Source: Corynebacterium choanae
Lineage (GTDB): Bacteria > Actinomycetota > Actinomycetes > Mycobacteriales > Mycobacteriaceae
Length of the DNA stretch: 64,000 nt
NCBI RefSeq assembly: GCF_003813965.1
Contig: NZ_CP033896.1
Location: 2,356,001-2,420,000, forward strand
Direction of reading: 5' to 3'
Shown here: one piece after another, positions 48,501-56,440 of the stretch
How positions within the stretch are numbered: position 1 is the stretch's first letter
Layout: each line of letters starts with the position of its first letter
The notes under the pieces: generated by a model
Seen by the model: the letters and a program-made list of their open reading frames with translations, nothing else
What the model was told of the DNA's origin: nothing
Database searches by the model: none
Translations under genes and position numbers: made by a program

Positions 48501-48721
48501 ACTGACACAATGGCAGCAAGCGGCGGTGGATTGCTGATAATCGCATCAACTGCGTCGTCAACCTGCTCTTGGTCACCCTGAAGGACGATAAACACTTGCC
48601 GCTCATCGTTTCCTACCTCCCCGAGGAGAGAAAAGTCGGCGGCGACTCGTGCCACAAAGGGGCGAAACCCCACCCCTTGCACGATTCCTTGCAGCAGAAT
48701 CCGTCGCCGACACACAGCCAT
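45569..48721 (-). CDS. hypF: hydrogenase maturation carbamoyltransferase HypF, with two long inserts
   Basis: 1050 residues; typical HypF is about 750-800. Order: acylphosphatase domain (IVQGVGFRPFVARVA, residues 13-27), two zinc-finger-like units (CQDCMDETC, CTNCGP, CHQCAAEY, CCDCGP, about 113-200), an insert of about 110 residues rich in Ala, Gly, Ser and Gln, the YrdC-like domain (ARAVIAAGGIVAVKGIGGFH, HKPLAVMV), a second low-complexity insert of about 90 residues rich in Thr and Ser, and the Kae1-like carbamoyltransferase domain (CEVVSIQHHLAHALALACEY; VVLTIDGTGYGLDGT; GISGGAAANHLLCDD). It moves a carbamoyl group from carbamoyl phosphate to the HypE cysteine. It is read opposite to hypA and hypB. 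Confidence 0.93.
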   Translation of the reverse strand: MAVCRRRILLQGIVQGVGFRPFVARVAADFSLLGEVGNDERQVFIVLQGDQEQVDDAVDAIISNPPPLAAIVSVTQEDLDPDPRLQTFSIVPSAHADGGRTLLPADVATCQDCMDETCDPHNRRFRYPFTTCTNCGPRLSIIEGVPYDRPLTTLAGFPLCHQCAAEYADPGDRRYHAQPISCCDCGPTLWVEPGTATNPDMVPGLVDVLASLALGANGATSDAKGNPDSRGGQAQATSGSPAQDAPGEPTTLSPFAQFIAKTAAHQRRGDGSDRAIQQPATPASEAVAVKHVHQSSFSLNRDNSSPYAGEEPPAATRLSDRRDACSQALRKARAVIAAGGIVAVKGIGGFHLVVDAANEQAVSRLRRLKQRPHKPLAVMVTDIQAAEKLVVLNENTAGLIASPARPIVVAPLVADAPLAPSIAPGLSECGVMIAYSPLHQMLCDTPIVATSANLSGEPVIYRNEDARAGLAPLVDCFLFHDRPIATPVEDSVFRGLTPIRRSRGYAPLPVLPTRTPTTSTTTLETSTTQTLNHDVQHEVFAAGTWHPLVSGGLKQSPQQERAAATLHITSATTPTATATASDSAGDSDSVGAGADPAAGSLPVVVATGGHMKNTVTVVDGQYLFASPHVGEMTSLAARTSWRRAVDTLLSARDVTPQIIVTDRHPDYATTSLGEELGREHACEVVSIQHHLAHALALACEYGITGGTLVVLTIDGTGYGLDGTIWGAEILTLTSSDHPLPQTGTHAPPHGAADTIATPPAQGETTLSLFGFSPTPSPLSIWQRTWHATPFPLIGGDAAVRQPWRIVAGIALQEKLDLSWLLDELAPKDAQHVVAAHYTDGSFVTTTSLGRLVDAAAAILHATARRCGLSGIVAGGGGQTYDGQAACEFEQFAATGKVERTAALSTGVLQQAARAQTPATTLSVLKDYIARLHTIAADKQREPDACRQQLADASRIFLFDIAVVLASALQSITTAAHTQLAGPVHVGISGGAAANHLLCDDIAFIVRCYSASDHPSLHLLEHRIIPCGDGGISIGQAYGATLAMTGSNESV

Positions 48722-49100
48722 AACTACCTAGTGTATCGAGCACCCTCAAGCGATGGGATGGCATTGCGCAAGCAACCCGTGGCATGCCCTGCAAAGTTCA
48801 GCACTTCAGGTGTGCGGGCGGCGACTCCCACACACGGTAGGACTGCGCTGCAGCAGACGCAATCACTTGAAAGAAACAGCCGCCACCGACGCGCCACACA
48901 GTGTTGCCCCTCGAGCAGCCACAAAGCTTTCCTGACACCATCCGCGCTGCCCTTCAACAAGGCCCGTGCAACGAGTACCTCTACCCACCTAGCGATGAAG
49001 TTTGCGTTGAACTCGCAGTTGTCGCCACGACCGGCCACGCGTTGTGTCGCAAGGTCGCGGGGGCTGTCCTTGCACCGGGCTGTTATGCAAGGGAAAAATT
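48722..49100. other. divergent region between hypF and the small membrane gene
   Basis: About 380 bases holding the hypF promoter. Open frames run through on both strands, but none shows a ribosome site or a family motif. Confidence 0.4.
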
Positions 49101-49376
49101 ATGGGTAGTTTCTGGTTTCCGATCGTCATCATAGGGGGTTGCGCGGTACTGTGCGCGACCGCCGTACCGGCTGCTCGCAAGCCCGGGATGACTCACCCAC
49201 TCGTCAAGCGGCAGTCTAGAGCCGCTGTGTGGTGGTTTTTGCTTGCAGCACTGTCCTATACGGTCAGCGCGACTGTACTCACAATGTCGCAACAGATGCC
49301 AGTAGCGATCGGTTTCGGATTCATTGGTCTGATCACTTGCGCTGCCGGGTATCAATCTGCAGGTGGCGGAAAGTAG
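49101..49376 (+). CDS. small membrane protein of unknown function
   Basis: 91 residues from ATG 49101, AAGGG about eight bases upstream. Three membrane segments: FWFPIVIIGGCAVLCATAV, AVWWFLLAALSYTVSATVL and PVAIGFGFIGLITCAAGYQ, with a short basic loop KPGMTHPLVKRQSR after the first. It lies between hypF and hypA but on the plus strand; a role in hydrogenase maturation or nickel supply cannot be shown. Confidence 0.6.
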   Translation: MGSFWFPIVIIGGCAVLCATAVPAARKPGMTHPLVKRQSRAAVWWFLLAALSYTVSATVLTMSQQMPVAIGFGFIGLITCAAGYQSAGGGK

Positions 49377-49551
49377 CGGGCAGTCTGCGTTTCGACACCG
49401 CATGGCCGGCATGCGGATGAATACCACAGCGACATGCTGATGAACAACCGCCGGAGGGCGAACCAGGTGGCCGACGCTGCGGCGTTGCATTGCCTATTGT
49501 GTTTCCTACCCGGGTTGCCCGTTGGTGTGCTTCATCGATCCGGGTTGAGTT

Positions 49552-49940
49552 TCACCACTGGAATGCCTTCGACATCGGCTCCGCATGCTGGAGCGCGCGA
49601 AGAACTGGTTTCTCGCTGTGCTGGCGATGACTTGCTCGGCGCACCTGAAGCGCAGCTAGCAGGCCGAGGCTGAAAAACACTGCGGAGCTTGCCATCACAT
49701 AGCTGGTGGCGTGCGCGAAACCAGTAGAAAGAGTGTCGGCGAGCCTTCCTGCAGTTCGCAGCAAAGCGGCAACCACCACCGAGTAGATGGCGTTGACCCA
49801 TTGGTGAGCGGCGATATTCCCCCTAGCTTGACGATACTATCCGGCAATGCCACCCAGACAATCGTGCCATCGATGACGATCATTGCTAGTTCCAATGGAA
49901 AACCAGCAAACCAAACCAGTGACGCCGTCCAAGGGCTCCG
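49552..49940 (-). pseudogene. remnant of an MFS drug-exporter gene (EmrB/QacA-like)
   Basis: On the minus strand LVWFAGFPLELAMIVIDG and TIVWVALPDSIVKL match the first membrane segment of DHA2 family exporters (normally LDxTIVNVALP). Not far downstream, HATSYVMASSAVFFSLGLLA and LQVRRASHRQ resemble the last segment and tail. The roughly 400 residues between are missing and the two ends are in different frames. Confidence 0.6.
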
Positions 49941-50487
49941 GAATCCTGCCCGTCACGGCTGGCAATGCCCGTCCCCGCAAGCGCCGGTGACGCCGCATCA
50001 GCCAGCGCACCACTGGAAACCCCGCCCGGTGTTGCGGGGTGATGATCGGCGACGCGAGAGTACCCGCTGTTCTTCGCTGAACCTGTATCTTCCACGGTTG
50101 ATCTCTTTGCAGCAATCTCGTGTTGAACTTCCGTTCGCCGTGCAGCGCCCACACCACACCGCGCACTATTCCAGCAACGCTATGGTTGGCTCAAACGCTA
50201 GGTGGCTGCCGTGAGCAGGGACGAAACGCCGATGCGGCAGATAATGCTGCTTGCCTGTCATCAACCCGTTAGCTGTCGGCGACGGCGTTGATAGTGACCC
50301 CACTGTTTACTTCGGTGTTTATCTCTTGGGAAGGGATCCCACCCGCTTACCCATCTAAACTGCAACAGCGCAGAAAATCCAGGATGGGTTACAGCCGCCC
50401 ACACACCACCTGAAGCACGCCATACACACCCACTGCAACAGCAAATACGCCCCCGAAGCACCACTGGGTGCACTAGCATCAACACTC
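49941..50487. other. region upstream of hypA
   Basis: About 550 bases. Open frames exist on the minus strand (for example 49886-50152) but look like noise next to the MFS remnant. The hypA promoter must lie in the last 200 bases; no clear boxes seen. Confidence 0.4.
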
Positions 50488-50814
50488 GTGCACGAAGTAG
50501 CTTTGGCCACGCAGATCGCCCGCATCGTCGCCCGCCACACCCCTGCCCCGGTGAGATACGTCAACATCACCATCGGTGCGCGCCGCGGGGTGGTTCCCGC
50601 ATCGCTGACCTATGCGTGGAACTTTGTCACTAGCGGCACTTCGTTGGCGGGCAGTACGTTGCAGTGCACCTATCAACCAGCCATCCTTGCATGCACCACA
50701 GGGCATACTTCCACGATTGACGATCCACGGTTACCGGTGTGCCCCCTCTGTCAAGCATCCGGCACCTGGGTTGATGAGAATCCATTTACGGTGACTTCCA
50801 TCGATCTTGCCTAG
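50488..50814 (+). CDS. hypA: hydrogenase nickel chaperone HypA
   Basis: 108 residues from GTG 50488. The N-terminal MHE, with His2 as a nickel ligand, and YVNITIGARRGVVPASLTYA with AWNFVTSGT identify HypA. The usual zinc site has two CxxC pairs; here the second is present (VCPLC) but the first reads LACTTGHTS, with one cysteine missing and a His nearby. HypA hands nickel to the hydrogenase large subunit together with HypB. The GTG start and the missing cysteine deserve checking, but the gene is intact. Confidence 0.9.
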   Translation: MHEVALATQIARIVARHTPAPVRYVNITIGARRGVVPASLTYAWNFVTSGTSLAGSTLQCTYQPAILACTTGHTSTIDDPRLPVCPLCQASGTWVDENPFTVTSIDLA

Positions 50815-51049
50815 CTCGGATGTCCCTTCGCCCGCGTACAAAGCATGCAAGCAGCAGCACAGCAGAGCGACCCCGCGCAAAGCGCTGCCACCGGCAGGTG
50901 ATCGGACTACAGTTAGCCCTTGTACGGGCTAGTGTTTTTGTACCAGCAAAAAGGTGAGCGCAACTGGTACAAAATACGCGTTGCTGCCGTGCAAGCTGCA
51001 GCAGAGAAAAGAACCATCAGTGACGCTCACGGAAACTAGCGAATCTACT

Positions 51050-51886
51050 ATGGGACGTTTTCACCGCCACGATGACGGCACTGTGCATAGCCACGACCAC
51101 GACGAGCATGGGCACCACCACGATCATGACCATGGCCATGCCCACCCGCATGATCACGACCACAATCACGAATTCGGGGATCATTCGGGCTACGAGTCGG
51201 GGCGTCAGCGCATCGAGATTCTAGAGGATATTTTCGCCGAAAACGATCACCGCGCGGCAGATAATCGTGCACTGTTTAGCACCCACAATGTGGTGGCGGT
51301 CAACCTCATGTCAGGCCCTGGCGCCGGTAAAACCACCCTCCTTGAGCATACGGTGAAAGCCTTTGAGAAAGAGCTGGGTGTCGGCATTGTAGAAGGCGAT
51401 ATTGAAACTGCCCTCGACTCTGAGCGGCTCACCGGCCATGGTGCCCAGATCTCCCTGCTCAATACAGGCCAAGGCTTCGGCGGGGAATGTCACCTGGATG
51501 CCCCGATGGTGGCGCACGCGTTGAAGGGACTGGATCTGTCCACACTGGATCTTGTACTCATCGAAAATGTCGGCAACCTGGTGTGCCCGGCCGAGTTCCA
51601 GGTTGGTGAACACAAAAAAGCGATGATCGCCACCACCACCGAGGGCGAGGATAAGCCGGTGAAATATCCGGTGATGTTTGCCAGCGCCGACCTGGTGATC
51701 TTAAACAAGATAGATCTGCTGCCCTATGTGCCCTTTGATAGGGAAAAATTCTACGAGCATGTGCGCCAGGTCAACCCGGATGTTGAGGTGATCGAAGTCT
51801 CAGCGCACACCGGTGAGGGTGTCGAGCAGTGGCTTGACTGGTTACGTCAAACAGTGAAGACAGTACGTGAACAAGAACACTCATAG
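51050..51886 (+). CDS. hypB: hydrogenase nickel incorporation GTPase HypB
   Basis: 278 residues from ATG 51050; GTG 51020 would add ten residues and is an alternative start. A His/Asp-rich tail (HSHDHDEHGHHHDHDHGHAH, residues 13-32) stores or binds nickel. The GTPase core has P-loop MSGPGAGKTTLL, GIVEGDIETALDSERL, NTGQGFGGECHLDA and the NKID motif. It supplies the energy for nickel delivery with HypA. The gap from hypA is about 235 bases, so they may not be strictly co-translated. The end of the gene takes part in a 21-bp tandem duplication. Confidence 0.94.
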   Translation: MGRFHRHDDGTVHSHDHDEHGHHHDHDHGHAHPHDHDHNHEFGDHSGYESGRQRIEILEDIFAENDHRAADNRALFSTHNVVAVNLMSGPGAGKTTLLEHTVKAFEKELGVGIVEGDIETALDSERLTGHGAQISLLNTGQGFGGECHLDAPMVAHALKGLDLSTLDLVLIENVGNLVCPAEFQVGEHKKAMIATTTEGEDKPVKYPVMFASADLVILNKIDLLPYVPFDREKFYEHVRQVNPDVEVIEVSAHTGEGVEQWLDWLRQTVKTVREQEHS

Positions 51887-51922
51887 CCGTTATTGATTAC
51901 CTCGTAGCCGTTATTGATTACC
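51881..51922 (+). repeat. 21-bp tandem duplication over the hypB stop codon
   Basis: TCATAGCCGTTATTGATTACC is followed directly by TCGTAGCCGTTATTGATTACC, one difference. The first copy contains the hypB TAG. Probably a recent slippage or repair event. Confidence 0.85.
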
Positions 51923-52320
51923 ACTGTCGTAACCGATTGTGGGTTATTCACCGGACAGTGAGATCTACCGGGGCGTACAACAGAGTTGCGGGAGGGTGAA
52001 AATGAGACCCTCAGCTGCCGGCCCCGGTCAAGGTCTTCACAGGCTCTCCACAATGAACAACGCATCCAGCCCCCCGGGGGCTGCCCTATTTATAGCAGCG
52101 ATCTCAAGATAAGTGATCCAGGCTCTGGAACCCCAAAGCAGTACACCGCACATGACCTAGCCGACCACTGATTCGATTCAACAGGTTCATTCGATTGCTC
52201 GTGGTCGAACAACACCAGAATATCCTCGCCGGACTGGTTCACCCTCCACCCCAATACGGATCTGCACGAAAAAGAGTGCATGAGGGTGCAGCAATCCTGG
52301 GAGTTCCGGGGTGTCTTCTA
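51923..52320. other. intergenic stretch after hypB
   Basis: About 400 bases with no supported gene. It leads into the decayed ABC fragment. Confidence 0.4.
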
Positions 52321-52846
52321 ATTGCCACCTGGTTTGCGGCACTGCCGACAGTGGAGCCGTTGCAGGATCCCCGGGTAATGTCTCAGGCGCGGGAATTTTT
52401 TGAACAATCCGGGGTGATGGGTAACACCCTAGAGATGCTTGTTCGTCTGGCAATTGTGATAGTCCAGCCGTTGATGCTAGTGGCGGCCACCACTACCAGC
52501 GGTTTATGGCAGCCGCCCACAACTGGCGGCAGCCGTTTGTGCGTGGCAACATAGCAGCCCTTGTGCTCGAGCTGGTGTTCACCCTACTGTTTTGAGCTGC
52601 CTGTACAGCACTAGTGGTAGGGGTAATGATTCCCGGCCGACTGGATGCGCCGATAATCGCCGCGACAGTGGGCATCCTATTTGCGGCAGTGATTGCGTTT
52701 AAAGAACTCCCCTACACGTTGACCACACTCAGCGATGTGCTGCGGGTATTAGGGAAATACCGGTGGCTGCGCAACTATAGCCGCCGCTGCCAGGATCAGC
52801 AGCCAGCAGCAGGAATAACCCACGTCGCAGGCGGCGACGCTGCGTG
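52321..52846 (+). pseudogene. partial, internally deleted copy of the second island ABC transporter gene
   Basis: Corresponds base by base to 40928-41640 with scattered substitutions, for example IATWFAALPTVEPLQDPRVM in both. About 200 bases (41097-41297 of the parent) are missing and a TGA stops the frame at about 52594. It ends before the ATPase domain. The parent gene lies 11 kb away in the same orientation. Confidence 0.85.
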
Positions 52847-52939
52847 CCACCCACAACAAGCGCAAATATGGGAAACGCGTGAATCCTTCGAGATGACCTG
52901 CCGCGTTGGGTGCGTCACCAGGAACCAGCGGGAACAATC

Positions 52940-52974
52940 GGGTTGTGCACCCCGAGCGCAAGAGTGCACAACCC
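52940..52974 (-). terminator. hairpin after the NPG-motif gene
   Basis: GGGTTGTGCAC pairs perfectly with GTGCACAACCC, loop 13 bases, followed on the minus strand by GATTGTTCCC. It lies just after the stop at 52981. Confidence 0.65.
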
Positions 52975-52980
52975 AAACGA

Positions 52981-54261
52981 CTAGCTGTCGGATAAAAGCT
53001 TCTGCAGTCGTTCCGGTGTCAGCCGATCGGCTGCCTTCGTTTTCTCATTACTTTTGAGAGGAACTGTCCGCAGGGAATCACCGAAATTGAGGCGGAACTC
53101 CCGGCCTTTGTGCATGAACGCCCGATCCTCGTCAACTAAGCGTTTCCGCAGCCACGGCAAACCATCCCCATTGAGGACAGAGCTTCGAAAGATGACAATC
53201 GCTTTGCGTTCAGCAGCGGTTCGCAGGAATGTCGCCAGATACTCCATCATGACTCGCTGAGAAGGCAACATGCTTTCAGCGCTCGCAGCGAGCGCCTCTT
53301 GCAGGCTAGCTTCACCAGACGGTGTTGAGTGTTTCCACAACATGGAAAGGTTTTTCCCCTCTACCGAGGCGTAAGCGCATAACTCAATCTGCGCGATGTG
53401 GGTGGATGAAGACTCCGACCCAGACAGCGATTTGTTAATGCAGGGACGAACACGCCTGAATTGCCCGTTAGGGGTGTCGCTGTATTCCTCGGGGCGGAAG
53501 TAGAAGGTGTGCCAGTTGCCATTCTCATACGACTCAAGAGAATCAGGAAACTTCTTGCTGGCTCCAGATCGCTTTTTACCCCACGGGGCAAAGTCATCCT
53601 TTCCGTGGCAACACAGCGGCGGTGGAAGTTGAAAGTCAAAGTCTTCATCATTGTCATCACGCTTCCACGGGATGAAAACCTTCCCACCCCGGATGTGGTC
53701 AAGCAACTGATCCTGTGCGTCGATCCAAGCATCGCGACACAGTCGTCTCACGTGTTCCTCCTGCGCCCCCTCCGAGAAGCCGAAGAGATTCCTAACCTTT
53801 TCCATTTGCTTCTTTGAATCGTGAGGTAAATCCGCAACCTGACGGCCCATCGCCCAGTCAGCGAACTCGTGAAAACCCGGGTTCATGGTCACCAGTAGGA
53901 CACGCGGGTTACGGATGTCGCCCATAAATGGCTGGGGCACAGTCGGGTAGAGGTCGGCCCCTTCGGGGATTTCCTGTTTCATGTATCCGTTCACCCAGCG
54001 TTGCAGCACAGAGAGTTTCGCGTCAGGGTGGGTTTTATTTTCCTCCCATTCCCTCAACGTTGTGACGTCTTTGGGATGGATGAAGGTATTGCGGTCAAAC
54101 GGCTCAGATGATTGCTGCGTTGTGACTGATTTGGGGAAGTAGCTGGAGAAATCCCGACCATTTAGGTAGTCGTCTCTCCAGAATTGAAAGACCGCTTCCG
54201 CGGCAGCTGCTAAGTCTGTGTCTGCTTTCGACTGGGATAGGGCTTGATTCTGGTTGCTCAT
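52981..54261 (-). CDS. conserved hypothetical protein with NPG motif, possibly uracil-DNA-glycosylase fold
   Basis: 426 residues from ATG 54261 (GAGAGA ten bases upstream; an upstream extension to 54360 is possible). Near residue 120 it has PRVLLVTMNPGFHEFADWA, and later IAQIELCAYASVEG, LPSQRVMMEYLATFLRTAAE and AIVIFRSSVLNGDGLPWLR. A hydrophobic strand followed by MNPG resembles the active-site motif of uracil-DNA-glycosylase-like proteins, and similar NPG/LPSQ proteins of unknown role occur in many bacteria. The link to base excision is only a suggestion from this motif. It heads away from the envelope cluster on the same strand, 235 bases after it. Confidence 0.6.
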   Translation of the reverse strand: MSNQNQALSQSKADTDLAAAAEAVFQFWRDDYLNGRDFSSYFPKSVTTQQSSEPFDRNTFIHPKDVTTLREWEENKTHPDAKLSVLQRWVNGYMKQEIPEGADLYPTVPQPFMGDIRNPRVLLVTMNPGFHEFADWAMGRQVADLPHDSKKQMEKVRNLFGFSEGAQEEHVRRLCRDAWIDAQDQLLDHIRGGKVFIPWKRDDNDEDFDFQLPPPLCCHGKDDFAPWGKKRSGASKKFPDSLESYENGNWHTFYFRPEEYSDTPNGQFRRVRPCINKSLSGSESSSTHIAQIELCAYASVEGKNLSMLWKHSTPSGEASLQEALAASAESMLPSQRVMMEYLATFLRTAAERKAIVIFRSSVLNGDGLPWLRKRLVDEDRAFMHKGREFRLNFGDSLRTVPLKSNEKTKAADRLTPERLQKLLSDS

Positions 54262-54497
54262 TGTTTTTATCTCTCGAAGTGCTGCGAAACCGGCGGGCAG
54301 CTCATTGACGGGTACTGTTTCGGTCGGTTCCGGCGGTCGAATAGTCCGGCTTTCCATCATGCGCTGTTGTTACGGTGGTATCGATGGCAGTGTCTGACGC
54401 CAGCGTTGAGTGGCGGCGCATGATATGCAACAACCGGTGCGGTTGGTGGTTCCGCACCGGCATGTTAGCAAGCGTCATTAGAAAGCCTCAGGCGCTA

Positions 54498-55226
54498 CTA
54501 GATGATTTCTATGCCACGAGTGGACGGAAGCTCATCGATGTTTGTCCAATGGAACGCGTCTCGCCCGAGCTTTGTCACATTGCCCCAAGTAGCGGGAATG
54601 CTCTCAAGGCGGCTTGCAGACTCGAAAGCGTCCTTCCCAATGTAGGTCACATTCTGCCAGCTGGCTGGCAGACGCAGGAGACCGTCACAATCATAGAACG
54701 CACGGTGACCAATGCGTTCGAGAGCAGCTGGCCACGCGTAGATCGTCACCAGGCTATCTTCGTCATAGAAGGCTCCTCGCTGGATCTCGACGATTGGCTT
54801 CCCGTTGATCGTGTCCGGGAAGCTGATCAGACCACCGTTTTTCTTGAGCTTCTTACGGCCGTCCTCGGTGAAACCGATGAGAATGGCACCAGTATCGTCG
54901 AGGTTAGGAATAGCCTTGAAGTCAAAATCGTTGAATGCTTGGGGCGTAATCGTCGGCCGACTCGGGTTAGTAGCAGTACCCGGAGTAGTGCCACCAACGT
55001 TGGTTCCGGTGTTGCTAGGTGCCACAGCCTGGTTTGACGAACCCATGTTGCTCGACAGGTTCTGGGTGGCAGCGCCACCTTGGGAAATCAGACCGCCGAG
55101 GGCTGCAATGATAGCGACAACTGCGGCGGCGATTGCCTGCACAGTTTGTGGATTTAGAGGGGCATGGCCGGTCCTTTTCTTCAGCGTTGATGAATAGTGG
55201 TGTGTCTCTGCGGGCAGAACCGCCAT
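54498..55226 (-). CDS. membrane-anchored leucine-rich repeat (BspA/LRR_5) protein
   Basis: 242 residues. One membrane segment near the N-terminus (VQAIAAAVVAIIAALGGLIS), a Ser/Thr/Gly/Pro linker, then repeats of the LRR_5 type: ISFPDTINGKPIVEIQRGAF, then ALERIGHRAFYDCDGLLRLP, TYIGKDAFESASRLESIP and TKLGRDAFH. Such domains bind proteins or surfaces outside the cell. A long plus-strand frame over the same DNA has none of these features and was rejected. It is read after the anchored protein at 55303, 76 bases away. Confidence 0.75.
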   Translation of the reverse strand: MAVLPAETHHYSSTLKKRTGHAPLNPQTVQAIAAAVVAIIAALGGLISQGGAATQNLSSNMGSSNQAVAPSNTGTNVGGTTPGTATNPSRPTITPQAFNDFDFKAIPNLDDTGAILIGFTEDGRKKLKKNGGLISFPDTINGKPIVEIQRGAFYDEDSLVTIYAWPAALERIGHRAFYDCDGLLRLPASWQNVTYIGKDAFESASRLESIPATWGNVTKLGRDAFHWTNIDELPSTRGIEII

Positions 55227-55302
55227 GCGGCTGCCCTGTTACTCACCGAAATCGGTGGGTCTCGGGAGAACCCTTGTGGGCTGTAGTCGTCGGTCATTGT
55301 TT

Positions 55303-56232
55303 TCACCCGCAAGGATCAGTGAAGTCAGCGTTTTCGTTCAGGCTGCGCGCATTGCCACCCAAGCGCGCTTTCGCTGAGCACAGTGCTTGAATGTCGTTGC
55401 CGAACGGATAATAGATCGGGTAGATCACTGATCCGTTGTCATATACGCGAAGCGACGAGCAGCGGCCGGGTTCCGTGAATGTTGCACCAGGGTGTCGAGC
55501 GAGGGCTGCTTCGAGCAGCGGCTCTAGCCGCTGGTTTTCGTTTTGGAGGACCGATTCGACGATCAGAATGTAGCGCCCGTCGCAAGCTGGCATTTCTTGC
55601 ACCGATCGAAGAGCGCTGCTGGCAGGCTGCCTGCCTGGATTTGCTGGTGCAGCCTGTGCTGATGAAAGTTCGCTGCACCGCGGCAGATGCGGTCGAATAG
55701 CTTCCGGAACACCCAATTGTTCAAGGAAAGCCGGGTAGTAGCACACACGCCCATCAGGAAGCCTGCCGTTGCCTTCGATTTCCCGCCATTGCTGCTGGTC
55801 TGTCCGCCACCAAAAGTTCATGTGTCTCTGCTCTGGGCTAGTGTCGCGAAGCCGCAACCAGTTACCATCGCAGTAATCGACAACATGACTGGGTTTAGTG
55901 AAGAAGCCCTGCGCGTGAACCCATTCCATCGAGCAAAACTCCGGCTCTTGCGCGGCGGGAGCGTTTGATTCTGCCTTACCGCCGGCAGTTTGAGCTGCCG
56001 AGTCAGAGGTCGCAGGAGACGACTTCGCACCAGATGTGTCTGTGCTCGGGGGTGCAGAGGTGTTCTCGGCTAGGGTGGTCGCCTGTTCTTGCGGGTCAGT
56101 CGCCCTGTCCTCGCTATCGGCAAACACCAACCATCCGCCCACAAGTATCACTGCGGCAAGTAGTGCACCGCCGATCGCATAACCCCACAGAGCAAGAGCA
56201 CTTGATCCGCGGGCATCGGTTCCTCGAGCCAT
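55303..56232 (-). CDS. single-pass membrane protein with C-terminal Cys-containing outer domain (paralogue 1)
   Basis: 309 residues from ATG 56232, AGGAG six bases upstream. One membrane segment at residues 15-38, a low-complexity Ala/Ser/Thr linker, then two outer parts. The first has CSMEWVHAQGFFTKPSHVVD with CDGNWLRLRDTS; the second, from ACDGRYILIVESVLQN to KARLGGNARSLNENADFTDP, with PGRCSSLRVYD and five cysteines. The second part is clearly paralogous to the end of the protein at 57280. Family unknown to me; likely faces the cell wall. Confidence 0.65.
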   Translation of the reverse strand: MARGTDARGSSALALWGYAIGGALLAAVILVGGWLVFADSEDRATDPQEQATTLAENTSAPPSTDTSGAKSSPATSDSAAQTAGGKAESNAPAAQEPEFCSMEWVHAQGFFTKPSHVVDYCDGNWLRLRDTSPEQRHMNFWWRTDQQQWREIEGNGRLPDGRVCYYPAFLEQLGVPEAIRPHLPRCSELSSAQAAPANPGRQPASSALRSVQEMPACDGRYILIVESVLQNENQRLEPLLEAALARHPGATFTEPGRCSSLRVYDNGSVIYPIYYPFGNDIQALCSAKARLGGNARSLNENADFTDPCG

Positions 56233-56360
56233 GGGGTTCTCCTAATGATTAAGGCGTGAATATTTGTTCATTCGACGGATCAGGAATCTGTCGTCGCATT
56301 CGGACGCACTGGTCTTGAACGCTTTCTCATCATGCGTCCCTGTGAGGGGGCGAAACTTGT

Positions 56361-56395
56361 AAAAAGCACGTGGGGTCTCTTATTGGAAGACCCAC
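56361..56395 (-). terminator. intrinsic terminator after the J-domain-like gene
   Basis: On the minus strand GTGGGTCT pairs with AGACCCCAC (one bulge) and is followed by GTGCTTTTTAC. It separates the 57280-56441 pair from the 55303 gene. Confidence 0.7.
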
Positions 56396-56440
56396 TTGCC
56401 GATAAGTGGCTGCCGCTTGAGCACTGCCGCAAAGCGTTGA

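Noticed and set aside
48569-49108. A 179-codon plus-strand frame overlapping the hypF start
   Set aside because: It overlaps hypF antisense and has no recognisable feature; the true small gene begins at 49101 in another frame.
52195-52554. A 119-codon frame covering the ABC fragment
   Set aside because: It fuses non-coding DNA with the deleted ABC copy and goes out of frame after the deletion.
54375-55037. A 220-codon plus-strand frame over the LRR gene
   Set aside because: The minus strand encodes a clear membrane segment and LRR_5 repeats; the plus frame has no domain and no ribosome site.
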